Shown one piece after another: positions 10,084 to 20,205 of a stretch of 64,000 nucleotides of DNA. Position 1 is the stretch's first letter, and the number at the start of each line of letters is the position of its first letter. The stretch spans positions 63,330,850-63,394,849 of the forward strand of contig CM077645.1 of NCBI GenBank assembly GCA_039707465.1, given 5' to 3'. Under the pieces are notes generated by a model. The model saw only the letters and a list, made by a program, of their open reading frames with translations, was not told the DNA's origin and searched no databases. The stretch comes from Rhabdophis nuchalis. Its lineage: Eukaryota; Chordata; Lepidosauria; Squamata; Natricidae. Both the position numbers and the translations under genes were made by a program.

Positions 10084-12629
10084 CTAATATCTGCACCTAC
10101 TTTTATTCTGGCCCTATCAACTATTAACTTTGAGATAGGGAAACTATGGGTTCTGCCTTTCTACACTTTTTCCCTGCTTCCTCTACATTTTAACAGGTAA
10201 TAAATAATAAAATCAGCTTTCTTTGATCTGGGGAGTTTCTCTCTCCCAACTTAGAGGTTGATTCAAACTTGCCATTACTTGATTCTCTTCTAATCAGTGT
10301 GCCCAGTGTGCACACCTGCAATTGTACACCTGCGCCCTGAAAATTACTCTTATGGAAACTTATGGAAAATAGGGCAAAAAGTGCCCAATCTTGATATATA
10401 TTAATAGAAGTCTTATGTTCTGACCTATGACTGCTGTAGGGCAAAATGAAATACAGAAAAGAAGCATAAGTATTTTTAGAGATATTACAGCTTACAGAAA
10501 TGGGGGAAAAATTGTCTGTTCGTTGTACTCAAAGCCATCTGACTTCTAAAAGAGTCTGGGAGGCTTACAATTTTTAAAAGAATACATGCTTTAAAAAAAA
10601 AAAGGAACATGACCATCCAGACAAATCTGTATCATACCCACAATAAATCATTGGAGGCTCCACAAACTAGAACACAACCTGATCTTCAGAGACATGCCAA
10701 CCATTTGAAGGGTGGGAGCCAAAGATATTCTTAGAGGAAAGCTATTGCAGGAGAAAGGTATCGTGACAGGGAAGATGCATTTTCTTGGTTCTGCAGAATG
10801 AAAAAATCTCACTGAAGTGACAAGCAAACATTACTGGATACCTTTGCATTTGTCTCTGTTGTAATTGAGATGCCTCAAATGTCAACTATTTTATCCATAA
10901 GAGTGTGATGAAAGTTTTACTGTGGACCACTGAAGTTGGATAAACCTGAATAACTATTATCACACAGAATAATTTTATTGGATTAATATCTGGATTTCCA
11001 TAACAAGCTTTCAAATGAGCTGCCCCACCCTCCCCATAGCTTCATCCACTGTGCAAAGGAGCCCATACATCTTCCAGCATATTAGTTGCACACAATTGAA
11101 TTCTACATTGATAAATGCTTATGTTCATATTGTGATCAATACTGCAAACTCAGTTGGCTGGCTTGATATAGAACATACACTGTACTTTCATGAAATGTAT
11201 GTATGAATTCTGACACTAGTTTTTCTTCCTCTCCCTATAATCAAACCACAGAATAACTGCAGCGCAAATACTTCACATACTGTACGTTTGTAGCTGTTCG
11301 GTAGAGAAGATATGCAGTTAGTCAGCAGATTCACATTTTATGCTAACATTAATCATCAGAAAGTGTCCCTAAATTCTAAATTCAGGAGACAACTTTTGTG
11401 ATGGACAAACCAATTCACTGAGCAATAAAATGTATTTATTGGAATCTAACGTATTGTTTTTATGCAACAAACGAAAAAATACTTTTTGTTGTACCTTCCT
11501 ATCTTAATGGTCAGCAGCCGGGGACTAACAATGTAAAAGTTGCTCATGCTGTCTACTCAGAGGAAATTGCTAGAAAACTTAGCAGTATCACTTAAGTTCC
11601 TTGGCTATTTGGGCAGAGTTGAACATGTCTGCAAAGTGCAAACGCTCCAAGATACTTTACTAATGCTTCAGATGTTCTGTTTTCCAGAAGTGAACCCTGG
11701 CACTTCAAAAGAGGCCCTTTGTCAAATAAAGATCTGGGAATCACTGCAGCACCAACAATTAAAGAGATAGATTTATGGGGCAGGAGGCCAAGCAGTAAAA
11801 TGGTTCCATCCTTTAAATAAAACAAAATATCTCTGTATTGAACATAGGCTCAGCACTTAAATTAGGCATCAGCTGCTCTGGTGATGAGATTTTCCTATTC
11901 ATTATTATGTGAAAAATTCCCAGGGAGATAAGGACAGCCAGGCTACAGAGCTCCAGGTCTTTTATTTCACCCTTGCTGCCATGTAGTAAGGAGGAGTAAC
12001 ATCTGGTCTCCAATCTGCTACAATTATATATTTAGAATCTGACAGCAAATGCAAAGGAAACAGGACAATTTTTTACTATGGGTTCTAGTATTTTAATTGC
12101 TGAAACATCCAGATATTCCTTCTTCTGTAGGATTCTTTTGTCACACGATGTTAAAATGACATAATTTGGAAATGCCAACAATATGTATAGTAGGAAGTAG
12201 AAGCATTTTGGCTATTTCTCTCCCTCCTCCCTTAAATGACTCAAAATAACCATGTAAACATGGAACCTGGGGATAAAAAGCATCTTTCTGAATATCTGTC
12301 ATATGATTAAATCAATGTCTTCCAAATCAAGTTACAGGCCTGACTGTAGGTGTTTTGTATAATGCAGGAACACACAGTTTGATATCTGACACTAGTGAAT
12401 ATAAAAATAAAACATCTCTAGGAAGCTTAGCAGCAAGAAATTGACACTGACCCTATCCAACTCGGGTGGTTCAGGATATTAACCCAATCCTCTTGTGTAA
12501 AATGGCAATATACTGACAATATAGAGTGATAAGTTTAACAATATGGCTGTAATGACAAAAGTTTAGTGTTCACAGTCCAACTGTGTTTAGACTGGTTTTG
12601 GCATTTTTATACACCTACTTAGAGGGATA
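10084..12629. other. unique DNA, no gene seen
   Basis: Two and a half kilobases with no recognised repeat except a 12-bp A run near 10591. Short frames at 11540-11770 (+) and 11592-11825 (-) overlap each other antisense and show no family resemblance. Confidence 0.4.
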
Positions 12630-13043
12630 CAATAATACAATAGCAGAGTTGGAAGGGACCTTGGAGGTCTTCTAGTCCAACCACCTGCTTAGGCAGGAAG
12701 CTCTATACCGTTTCAGATAGATGGCTATCCAACATCTTAAAGCCTTCCAGTGTTGGGGCATTCACAACTTCTTGAGGCAAGCTGTTCCACTGATTAATTG
12801 TTCTAACTGTCAGGAAATTTCTCCTCAGTTCTAAGTTGCTTCTCTCCTTGATTAGTTTCCACCCATTGTTTCTTGTTCTACCCTCAGGTGCCTTGGAGAA
12901 TAGTTTGACTCCCTCTTCTTTGTGGCAACCCCTGAGATATTGGAACACTGCTATCATATCTTCCCGAGTCCTTCTTTTCATTAAACTAGACATACCCAGT
13001 TCCTGCAACCGTTCTTCATATGTTTTAGTCTCCAGTCCCCTAA
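12630..13043 (-). mobile_element. CR1 LINE 3' fragment
   Basis: Minus-strand CR1. The frame within 12703-13098 encodes the ORF2 C-terminus ([33 protein letters not shown]). The 3' UTR signature AATAGCAGAGTTGGAAGG lies at the low-coordinate end. A one-codon loss in the final segment (GFKMLDSH against VFKKMLDSH elsewhere) marks it as decayed. Confidence 0.92.
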
Positions 13044-13227
13044 TAGGGGGCAGATAGATAGGTAGATTATTATTGTTTAATAATATTAAAGGTATCATGA
13101 CATCATATTATGGTTGTCAGATGTTTAGGCTGGACTTTTTTTCACCTACTGAGTCTTTCTCGAGGAACTGGGATAAGTAGATGTTGTTTGATGGTGTTAG
13201 AGCTATGGTTTTAAAAAAAACCAACCC

Positions 13228-13314
13228 CAAGAAAGTCCTGAAAAGTCCAGTTGCCTCCTGAAAAAGCACCTTTGGGACAACCATGTCCTAGATGGCTGAA
13301 AATCTCTACAGACT
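13228..13314 (+). mobile_element. Penelope-like element 3' remnant
   Basis: GTCCAGTTGCCTCCTGAA, AAGCACCTTTGGGACAACC and GATGGCTGAAAATCTC match the inverted complement of 30201-30331, so the two are the same family. The 30201 copy adds a degenerate hammerhead-like core, the reason for suspecting a Penelope-like origin. The hammerhead part is missing here. Confidence 0.45.
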
Positions 13315-13384
13315 ATGGTCTCAGGATGTAAGCTGTTCCAGGTAAAGCTGCCTTTTCCAATTGACTAGCAGTGATTTTTGTCAC

Positions 13385-13818
13385 CATTGATGGTGTTTAA
13401 GTGGTGCTCCATATGTTTTGTCAAAGTATCTATTACTATTCATGTTATCTTTGCCTTCTTTTGCCATGGTTCTTCAGCTTCAATTTGCAGATCTTCATAT
13501 ACTCTCTTAAGTATGATAATATCCAGTATCATTATGTCTTTCTTATCGACAATTGTTTTGTCTTTGATGTTATGTAGCACATGCTTGTTTGTTTGAATTC
13601 TAAAGTCCAGAGCATTTGAGTTTCCTCATTTTCAATTACTTGCTCTATTTTGTAGTCCCACTAGTTTGTTTGCAGGCAAATGCTATTTTTTGCAGATATT
13701 ACAACGCAGCATTATTGCTTCTTTGCAATGCCATTGTTTGTAGTCAGACTGTGTGATTTTCTTGCAGCTGCTAATTAAGTGGTCCATTGTTTCTTCAGCT
13801 TTTTTGCAGAGGGGGGAT
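13385..13818 (-). pseudogene. R4-like LINE, restriction-like endonuclease end (decayed)
   Basis: Reverse-complement translation near 13756-13812 gives SPLCKKAEETMDHLISSCKK, a zinc-knuckle-like C...H...C pattern in which the first cysteine of the usual CPLC is now serine. It is followed in frame by ITQSDYKQWHCKEAIMLR and then stops. In R2/R4-type LINEs this knuckle sits just before the restriction-like endonuclease that cuts the target. Later parts (VDKKDIMIL) resemble the endonuclease region but are broken by stops. Clade assignment is from memory of such proteins; the element is dead. The upstream-coding end is cut by the solo LTR at 13865. Confidence 0.55.
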
Positions 13819-13864
13819 TTGCTCTCTGTTGTTATCTTCTCGATTCTGGCTTTATATACATTAT

Positions 13865-14414
13865 TGTTGTGGCGCAGCCGGATCCGACTGAGCTGATGAT
13901 GGACTTGGAGAGTGAGGAACCCTACGAGTCTGTTCTGGAAGATGAGGGAGACCTTGGGGAGTGCTCAGAGTCAGAGCAGGAACCAGAGAGGCTGGTTGGC
14001 CACCAGAAGGCGCCTGGATCATGGAGCAGTGGGGAGGATCAAAGGCAGTTTGTTCATGATGCAAGGGTAAGCAGGGCTGAGAGGCAGAGGCAGCAATTAC
14101 ATCGTAGGCAGGCTCACAGGAAATGATTAAGAACCAGATGGTTGTTGATTGGCCCCTCCCAAGAGAGCTTATAGGTGGAGGGGTGGGAGGGGACATTTGC
14201 AGGAAACAACCATTTGGAAAGGATCTATGACTGTGAAATCAAGCCGTGTCTGTGAAGGAGTTTGGAATCTGTGTATGTGAACAGTGGCTGAAGAGCTAAG
14301 CGTGTGACGTAAGTTGTCTGGGCTCTCAGCCAGAGGACTGTTTATCTTGCTCAATTAGCAGTGGCCAACAGCCAACTCTGTGTTATTGACTATTTGAAGC
14401 CCTCAGACAGAACA
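13865..14414. mobile_element. solo LTR of an LTR retroelement
   Basis: A 550-bp segment starting TGTTGTGGCGCAG and ending CAGACAGAACA, flanked by the direct repeat CATTAT at 13859-13864 and 14415-14420. TG...CA ends plus a 5-6 bp duplication without internal gag/pol fit a solo LTR formed by recombination. The frame at 13779-14126 runs through the left part (acidic, rich in E and S) and is not a host gene. Whether it is Gypsy-type or an endogenous retrovirus cannot be told from the LTR alone. Confidence 0.65.
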
Positions 14415-14559
14415 CATTATTATTGTTATCATTGTTGGTCTTGTGGAACTAGAATTAGTCCCTTCAACTTTCCTTCTCTTAGCTATTGACAGGTCTTGTT
14501 CTTATCTGCTTTGCTTGTTTTTTGGGAGGGGAGGGGGGTTACTATAATATTATTATTAA
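14415..14559. other. short AT-rich spacer
   Basis: Nothing recognised between the solo LTR duplication and the LINE-like segment. Confidence 0.4.
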
Positions 14560-14880
14560 TATGCTACACAACGCTTGGCAGTTTACTAATTGCTAAAACA
14601 TTTAAAAGCAAGGCCCAATACAAAAAGAAGAAAACAGTACAAAACAAAAATGGCAGAGAAAACAGACCCAGATGGGAACAAAGAAAAGAAAGAGATGTCA
14701 ATCATCTTTACCAAAGGCCTGGTTCTGGAGGGCTCTATTCAAAATATTAGTGGGGTGGAGGCTATTCAAATCTTAGAGGGTACATCATTCTAGAAGGCAA
14801 GGGCTAGTATAGAATGGAAACCTGATAGGTGGTAATGCTTAATTGGTGGAACCTAGAATCCACAAACCCCGATAAATTGA
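14560..14880 (-). mobile_element. possible L2-type LINE 3' remnant
   Basis: The stretch containing AAAGGCCTGGTTCTGGAGG and TTAGTGGGGTGGAGG resembles reverse complements of L2-type LINE 3' coding regions in vertebrates. It is badly decayed. Boundaries and clade are uncertain. Confidence 0.3.
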
Positions 14881-15047
14881 AACAGCCGGATACTATGGGA
14901 CTAAGTGCTGTCTCGAAACAAAAGCAACAGAACCACAGAAGCATCTTTAGTAGACTACCTGGGTAAATGGAATATATGGTTGACAAAATGAGAAACTGAG
15001 CTTAATCAGAATCCTATGTCCATTCGATATGAAGTTATCTTTTAATA

Positions 15048-15283
15048 GCATTAGCAATAACACTTAGACTTATAAACCGCTTCTGCTTTACAGCCCTCTC
15101 TAAGCTATGTACAGAGTCAGCCTATTGCCCCCAACAACCTGGATCCTTTTCTTATTGACTTTGGAAAGGTGGAAGGCTGAGTCAATCTTGAGACAGTCAG
15201 GATCGAACTCCAGGCAGTGGGCAGAATTAGCCTGAAATACTGCAATACTGCATTCTAATCACTGTGCCACCACAGCTCTTTAA
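15048..15283 (-). mobile_element. tRNA-derived SINE
   Basis: On the minus strand a tRNA-like head (GGTGGCACAGTGATTAGAAT; B-box region GAGTTCGATCC at plus 15202-15213) leads to a body with GACTCAGCCTTCCACC and ends GCTTAGAGAGGG...TAAGTGTTATTGC. A plus-strand relative lies at 60813-61018. Confidence 0.75.
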
Positions 15284-15428
15284 GACACACCATAAGTGAA
15301 ATTATTTTCATTATTTTATTACATAACTAGCTATACCCGGCCACGCGTTGCTGTGGCCCAGTCTGGTTAAATGGCCAACCAATCTGTGTGTAGATCTACA
15401 CCTGCACACATACACACAACCACCATAT

Positions 15429-15870
15429 AACCCCCAACCTACCTACCTACTGTATTTCTCCCTCTCTATCTATCCCTCTACCTACTTACATACTGTATTT
15501 CTTCCTTTCTCCCTCTATCTACCTACTTACCTACTGTATTTCCCCTTCTCTATCCCTCTACCTACCTACCTACTGTATTTCTCCCTCCCTCTCTATTCCT
15601 CTACCTACCTACCTACTGTATTTCTCGCTACCTATCTATACACCTACCTACCTACCTACAAACCGACTGTATTTCTTCCTCTCTATCCCCCTACCTACCT
15701 ACCTACCTACCTACCTACCTACCTACCTACATACCTACTGTGTTGTTCCCTATCTATCCCCCTACCTACCAACCTACCTACCGTATTTCTCCCTATCTAT
15801 CCCTCTATCTACCTACCTACCTACCTACTGTATTTCTCCCTATCTATATATTCACCTATCTACCTACCTA
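15429..15870. repeat. (CTAC)n-rich degenerate satellite
   Basis: Blocks of CTAC units alternate with a pyrimidine-rich segment resembling CTGTATTTCTCCCTCTCTAT, giving a higher-order period of roughly 60-70 bp. The 178-residue frame 15348-15884 (YLPTYLPTY repeats) is a product of this and not a gene. Confidence 0.9.
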
Positions 15871-15872
15871 CT

Positions 15873-17325
15873 ATAATACAATAATACAATAGCAGAGTTG
15901 GAAGGGACCTTGGAGGTTATCTAGTCCAACTCCCTGCCTAGGCAGGAAGCCCTATACCATTTCAGACAAATGGCTATCCAACATCTTCTTGAAGACTTGC
16001 AGTGTTGGGGCATTCACAACTTCTGGAGGCAAGCTGTTCCACTGGTTAATTGTTCTAACTATCAGGAAATTTCTCCTCAGTTCTAAGTTGCTTCTCTCCT
16101 TGATTAGTTTCCACCTATTGCTTCTTGTTCTGTCCTCAGGTGCTTTGGAGAATAGTTTGACTCCCTCTTCTTTGTGGCAACCCCCTCTCTCTATTCTTCT
16201 ATCTGCCTACCTACTGTAATACAATAATACAATAGCAGAGTTGGAAGGGACCTCGGAGGTCATCTAGTCCAACTCCCTGCCTAGGCAGGAAGCCCTATAC
16301 CATTTCAGACAAATGGCTATCCAACATCTTCTTGAAGACTTGCAGTGTTGGGGCATTCACAACTTCTGGAGGCAATTTCTCTTCCACTGGTTAATTGTTC
16401 TAACTGTCAGGAAATTCCTCCTCAGTTCTAAGTTGCTTCTCTCCTTGATTAGTTTCCACCCATTGCTTCTTGTTCTGCCCTCAGGTGCTTTGGAGAATAG
16501 TTTGACTCCCTCTTCTTTGTGGCAACCCTCTCTATTCCCCTATCTACCTACCTACTGTAATACAATAGCAGAGTTGGAAGGGACCTCGGAGGTCATCTAG
16601 TCCAATTCCCTGCCTAGGCAGGAAGCCCTATACCATTTCAGACAAATGGCTATCCAACATCTTCTTGAAGACCTGCAGTGTTGGGGCATTCACAACTTCT
16701 GGAGGCAAGTTGTTTCACTGATTAATTGTTCTAACTGCCAGGAAATTTCTCTTCAGTTCTAAGTTGCTTTTTTCCTTGATTGGTTTCCACCCATTGCTTC
16801 TTGTTCTGCCCTCAGGTGCTTTGGAGAATAATTTGACTTCCTCTTCTTTGTGGCAACCCCCTCTCTCTATTCCCCTATCTACCTACCTACTGTAATACAA
16901 TATTACAATAGCAGAGTTGGAAGGGACCTTGGAGGTCATCTAGTCCAACTCCCTGCCTAGGCAGGAAGCCCTATACCAGGGGTCTGCAAAGTCGGCTCTT
17001 TTAAGGCTGGTGGACTTCAACTCCCAGAGTTCCCCAGTCAGCATAGGTGGCTGGGGAATTATGGGAGTTGAAGTCCACCAGTCTTAAAAGAGCCGACTTT
17101 GCAGACCCCTGCCCTATACCATTTCAGACAAATGGCTATCTAACATCTTCTTAAAGACTTCCAGGGTGGGGCATTCACAACTTCTGGAGGCAAGCTGTTC
17201 CACTGATTAATTGTCCTAACTGTCAGGAAATTTCTCCTCAGTTCTAAGTTGCTTCTCTCCTTGATTAGTTTCCACCCATTGCTTCTTGTTCTGCCCTCAG
17301 ATGCTTTGGAGAATAGTTTGACTCC
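15873..17325 (-). repeat. four tandem CR1-fragment plus CTAC units
   Basis: Four head-to-tail copies begin at 15873, 16216, 16558 and 16892, giving spacings of 343, 342 and 334 bp. Each holds the minus-strand CR1 3' region from the AATAGCAGAGTTGGAAGG tail to the same internal breakpoint (TTTGTGGCAACCC). It is followed by about 30 bp of CTCTCTATTCCCCTATCTAC-like spacer; unit 4 lacks the spacer and stops at GACTCC. The identical CR1 breakpoint in units 1-3 means one chimeric fragment was duplicated in tandem rather than four insertions. Confidence 0.88.
16977..17111. mobile_element. hairpin hAT MITE inside tandem unit 4
   Basis: A 135-bp near-perfect palindrome starting CAGGGGTCTGCAAAGTCGGC and ending in its complement. 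It is flanked by the 8-bp duplication CCCTATAC at 16969-16976 and 17112-17119, the size used by hAT transposases. It is present only in unit 4, so it inserted after (or was not copied during) the tandem expansion. Confidence 0.93.
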
Positions 17326-17562
17326 AGTGCCTTTTTGGCCATAAGAGGCCTCCGTAGTTAATGACTGTTGGTGGGCGGAGTTACTTTACACAAGATACAA
17401 GTGTGCTAGGCACAAAATGATTAGCTATTCTATTATCGGAAGTCCTTGGCTATGTTGTGTCAAAATTTGAGGCAAATTGGTCCAGTACTTTTTGAGATTA
17501 GTGGATTCGTACAAACTATTTTACATTTTTATTTATATAGATTATTACATAACTGCCGCTGG

Positions 17563-17740
17563 GACTAGCCATAGATAGTTTTAATTTGGGGATTTTAATT
17601 GGTTTTAGCGCAGGATGGGGATCTAATAGGTTTTTAAATTTTGTATTGTGTTTTTGTATGTATTTTAATTTCCTGTGCACCGCCCTGGGTCCTTTTGGAG
17701 AAGGGCGGGATATAAATTTAAAAATAATAATAATAATTTT
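17563..17740 (+). mobile_element. L2-clade LINE 3' UTR fragment
   Basis: GCACCGCCCTGGGTCC, GAGAAGGGCGGGATATAAAT and the preceding GGTTTTAGCGCAGGATGGG match the 3' UTRs of the longer L2 copies ending at 34086 and 42231. It ends in an AATAAT-rich tail. Confidence 0.85.
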
Positions 17741-17875
17741 CACTGGGATTAAAGTGTAAAATTATTGTCTTATTTCTTTTATGTTTCCAGATAAACTGCT
17801 GAACAGACTTACTGTATATGTGAAAATATACGGGAGCTGACATAGATTCAGTTTCTGTTTCATTAGACTATAGGT

Positions 17876-18439
17876 CCGGGATGGCGAACCTATGGCACAG
17901 GTGGCACGCAGAGCCATTTGTCAGGGCACACTTTATAGGAGCCTGGGGAGGGCAAAAGCCTCCCCTGCCCCCCAGAGGTCCTCCTGAGCACAAAAAAACA
18001 GCTGTATGGGCAAACTGGAAGTTCAGGAATGGACTTCCGGTTTGCTCGTAGGGTCGGTTTAAGACCTCCGAAGCCTTTAGGGGCCTTCTGGAGGCTTCCC
18101 TGAAGGCTCCGGAGGATGAAAAACGACCCAACGGACAAACTGGAAGTCACTTCCTGTTTGCTCGTAGGGGCATTTTTAGTCCTCGGGAGGCTTCAGGGAA
18201 GCCTCCTGAAGGATCCTGGGGCTGGGGGGCTGTTTTCACTCTGCCCAGACTCCTATAAAGCCTCTGGAGCCTGGGGAAGGCGAAAAAAGCATGTAAAAAA
18301 TGGGAGGACTGCCTGTCATACACGCATGCATGCTGGGGAGGGTCGCACATTGAATTATGCGTGTGGCATGTCCACACACACCCACCTTGCACTGCCCCCC
18401 CCTTATGGCACACGAGCCAAAAAAAGTTTGCCATTGCTG
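17876..18439. mobile_element. hAT MITE, CAGTGATGGCGAAC family
   Basis: Left end CCGGGATGGCGAACCTATGG, right end TTTGCCATTGCTG, decayed inverted repeats of the family also at 19810-20205. Flanks CTATAGGT (17868-17875) and CTATATTA (18440-18447) share their first five bases. The long frames inside on both strands are not genes. Confidence 0.7.
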
Positions 18440-18458
18440 CTATATTATCTAAATATGA

Positions 18459-18765
18459 GCCCAAAATTTCTGTAGCTAAGTGAGACATTTGTTAAGTGAG
18501 CATTGCTCCATTTTACAACTTTTCTTGCCACCTGCCAAGTAAATCACTGCAGGTGTTGAGTCAGTATCACAGTTGTGATACTGACTCAACACCTGGGCAA
18601 TGTAACCATCATAAATATGAGTCAATCACCAAGCGTGTAAATTTTGATCACATGACCATGGGGATGTTGAAATAGTTGTAAATGTGAAAAATGGCGGTAA
18701 GTCATTTCTTTTCAATGCCGTTGTAACGGCGAACACTGAATGAACTGTTGTAAGTTGAGGCCCAC
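18459..18765 (+). mobile_element. GGTAGTCC-family DNA transposon fragment
   Basis: Member of a family seen repeatedly in this window, sharing GTGAGACATTTGTTAAGTGA, CACATGACCATGGGGATG and a terminal GTAAGTTGAGG. Relatives: 30431-30845, 39917-40328, 43397-43545, 44818-45650, 60083-60425. The family has inverted ends (GGTAGTCC... / ...GGACTACC) and no coding capacity here. Its superfamily is unclear. The centre carries a perfect hairpin described separately. Confidence 0.65.
18551..18594. repeat. perfect 20-bp inverted repeat with 4-nt loop
   Basis: Left arm 18551-18570, loop AGTT 18571-18574, right arm 18575-18594; all 20 pairs match. The left arm corresponds to normal family sequence (compare 45010-45045), whereas the right arm replaces about 90 bp of it. 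Confidence 0.97.
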
Positions 18766-19809
18766 CTAGTTTTATTTCCTACTCTCCTCATTCCTAACCG
18801 CTGGTGCTATTCTTCATGCCAATGATTGTCATCATCAGCTATTACCATCATAACATTGTGATGGTGATGGTAATGCATTGTATGCAAGGCCTGACACTCA
18901 TTGTTAAGACAATGGCATTTGTGCAGCTTTGTTTTTTTAAATTGCGTTCTGTGTTTGCTCTGGAATACTGGATTTTACATTTTCTAACTTTCCTGTTCTG
19001 TTTATATATTTACAGCAACTATTGCTTTATTGTGTTTTCCTTTTTAAAAAAATAAGTTTTAGAAACATTTAATAAGTAGCACCCTTATCTTACGGTACAT
19101 TTTTGGTTGACAGAGTGGGCAGGTAATGGGAAAGGAAAACTTGTTATGCTCTACTTTAGGCTTGAGGTACACACATACCTGCTTTCCTTTCAATGCACAC
19201 AATTCTTTGTGGGTTCCATACTAGGTTTGACCAAAACCCAGCAGTCAGAAACACTACCAATATTTGGTTTCTTTAGCAGCCGAGTCTTTGAGTCAGTTTT
19301 ACCCTGTTTCATAATCAATCTGAGAACTGAGATATCTTCCCCAGTTACAGATTTGTACTGTTTCAGATATTATTACCAAATGTGGCCCCGTTGTATCAGC
19401 CACACACTCTAGTTCTATCTCCCCCCTCCAGTAATCCATTCCCTTCCATCCCAGGCACAGCCAATGCACAGCATTCAGATTCTACTCTTTTTAAGTTCTT
19501 AAGCACGAAGCTTAAGACTTACAGCTTGGTAAATAATTACGGGGCTCAGCATCCTAATTTGAAGGACGTGGGAGGAGAAAGGTGAGGAATGCATGTGAAA
19601 ATGTCGCTAAACGTTTCTAAGATGTAGCGGCTTCTTTCGGTATCATGATAGTTTTCACTATCTGTTGCAAAGTCACATTGACACATCTCCCAGAGGCAGG
19701 GTTGGGTTTAAAAAGAGTGCTGGGAAGAACAAGAACCAGTAGACCTGTTCAAAGTCCAAATGTCTTCATTTTCCTGGCTCTTAACTCTTCCCTTTTAAAA
19801 CCCTTAGGT
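18766..19809. other. unique DNA, no gene seen
   Basis: No recognised repeat. Frames at 18804-19055 and 19107-19412 lack domains or conserved features I can recognise. Confidence 0.4.
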
Positions 19810-20205
19810 CAGTGATGGCGAACCTTTTGAGCACAGAGTGAAAAGGGAGTGTGCATGTGCTCGTCTGCGATGTGATCCATGAAGAGGAGTTGCCCAGGGA
19901 GCATGCGCACGCCAGAAAATGCACGTTTGGTTTCCAGAAGGCACATGCGCGCTGGCCAGCTAGACCTCCAATTACTGGAATGCTTGCATGCACGACAATC
20001 AGCTGGCTGGCGCACATGCTCACGCCAGAAAAACAAAGACCTGCTCTTTCAGTTTCCAACTCTGCTGCACTCATGAAGGCCAGCTAATCATCTCATGCGC
20101 ATGCACGCCAGGCACCCGGAAGAGGAACAGGCAATGGCACATGTGCCAGGTGTCATGGCTTTGTGTGTCACTTTGGGCACGCGTGTCATAGATTCGCCAT
20201 CACGG
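19810..20205. mobile_element. hAT MITE, CAGTGATGGCGAAC family
   Basis: A 396-bp element with left end CAGTGATGGCGAACC and right end GATTCGCCATCACGG. TSDs CCTTAGGT (19802-19809) and CCTTTGGT (20206-20213) match at 7 of 8. The interior contains repeated GCATGCGCA-type motifs; its antisense frames are not genes. Confidence 0.85.

Larger units (their letters stand above)
15329..17541. mobile_element. composite retroposon-like element bounded by 13-bp repeats
   Basis: The 13-bp direct repeat TTATTACATAACT occurs at 15316-15328 and 17542-17554. Between them lies a segment beginning AGCTATACCCGGCCACGCG and ending ACATTTTTATTTATATAG. Such long duplications are typical of target-primed retroposition. 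I recognise these ends as a recurrent reptile repeat but cannot name the family. The interior has been replaced or expanded by CTAC microsatellites and four CR1-derived tandem units (listed separately). The terminal part 17326-17541 contains no coding frame. Confidence 0.55.

Noticed and set aside
13779..14126. 115-codon acidic ORF (ESEEPYESVLEDEGDLGE-like)
   Set aside because: Spans the boundary of a solo LTR and its flank at 13865; not a host gene.
15348..15884. 178-codon ORF with YLPTYLPTY repeats
   Set aside because: Encoded by CTAC/CTAT microsatellite; ends inside a CR1 fragment. No protein evidence.
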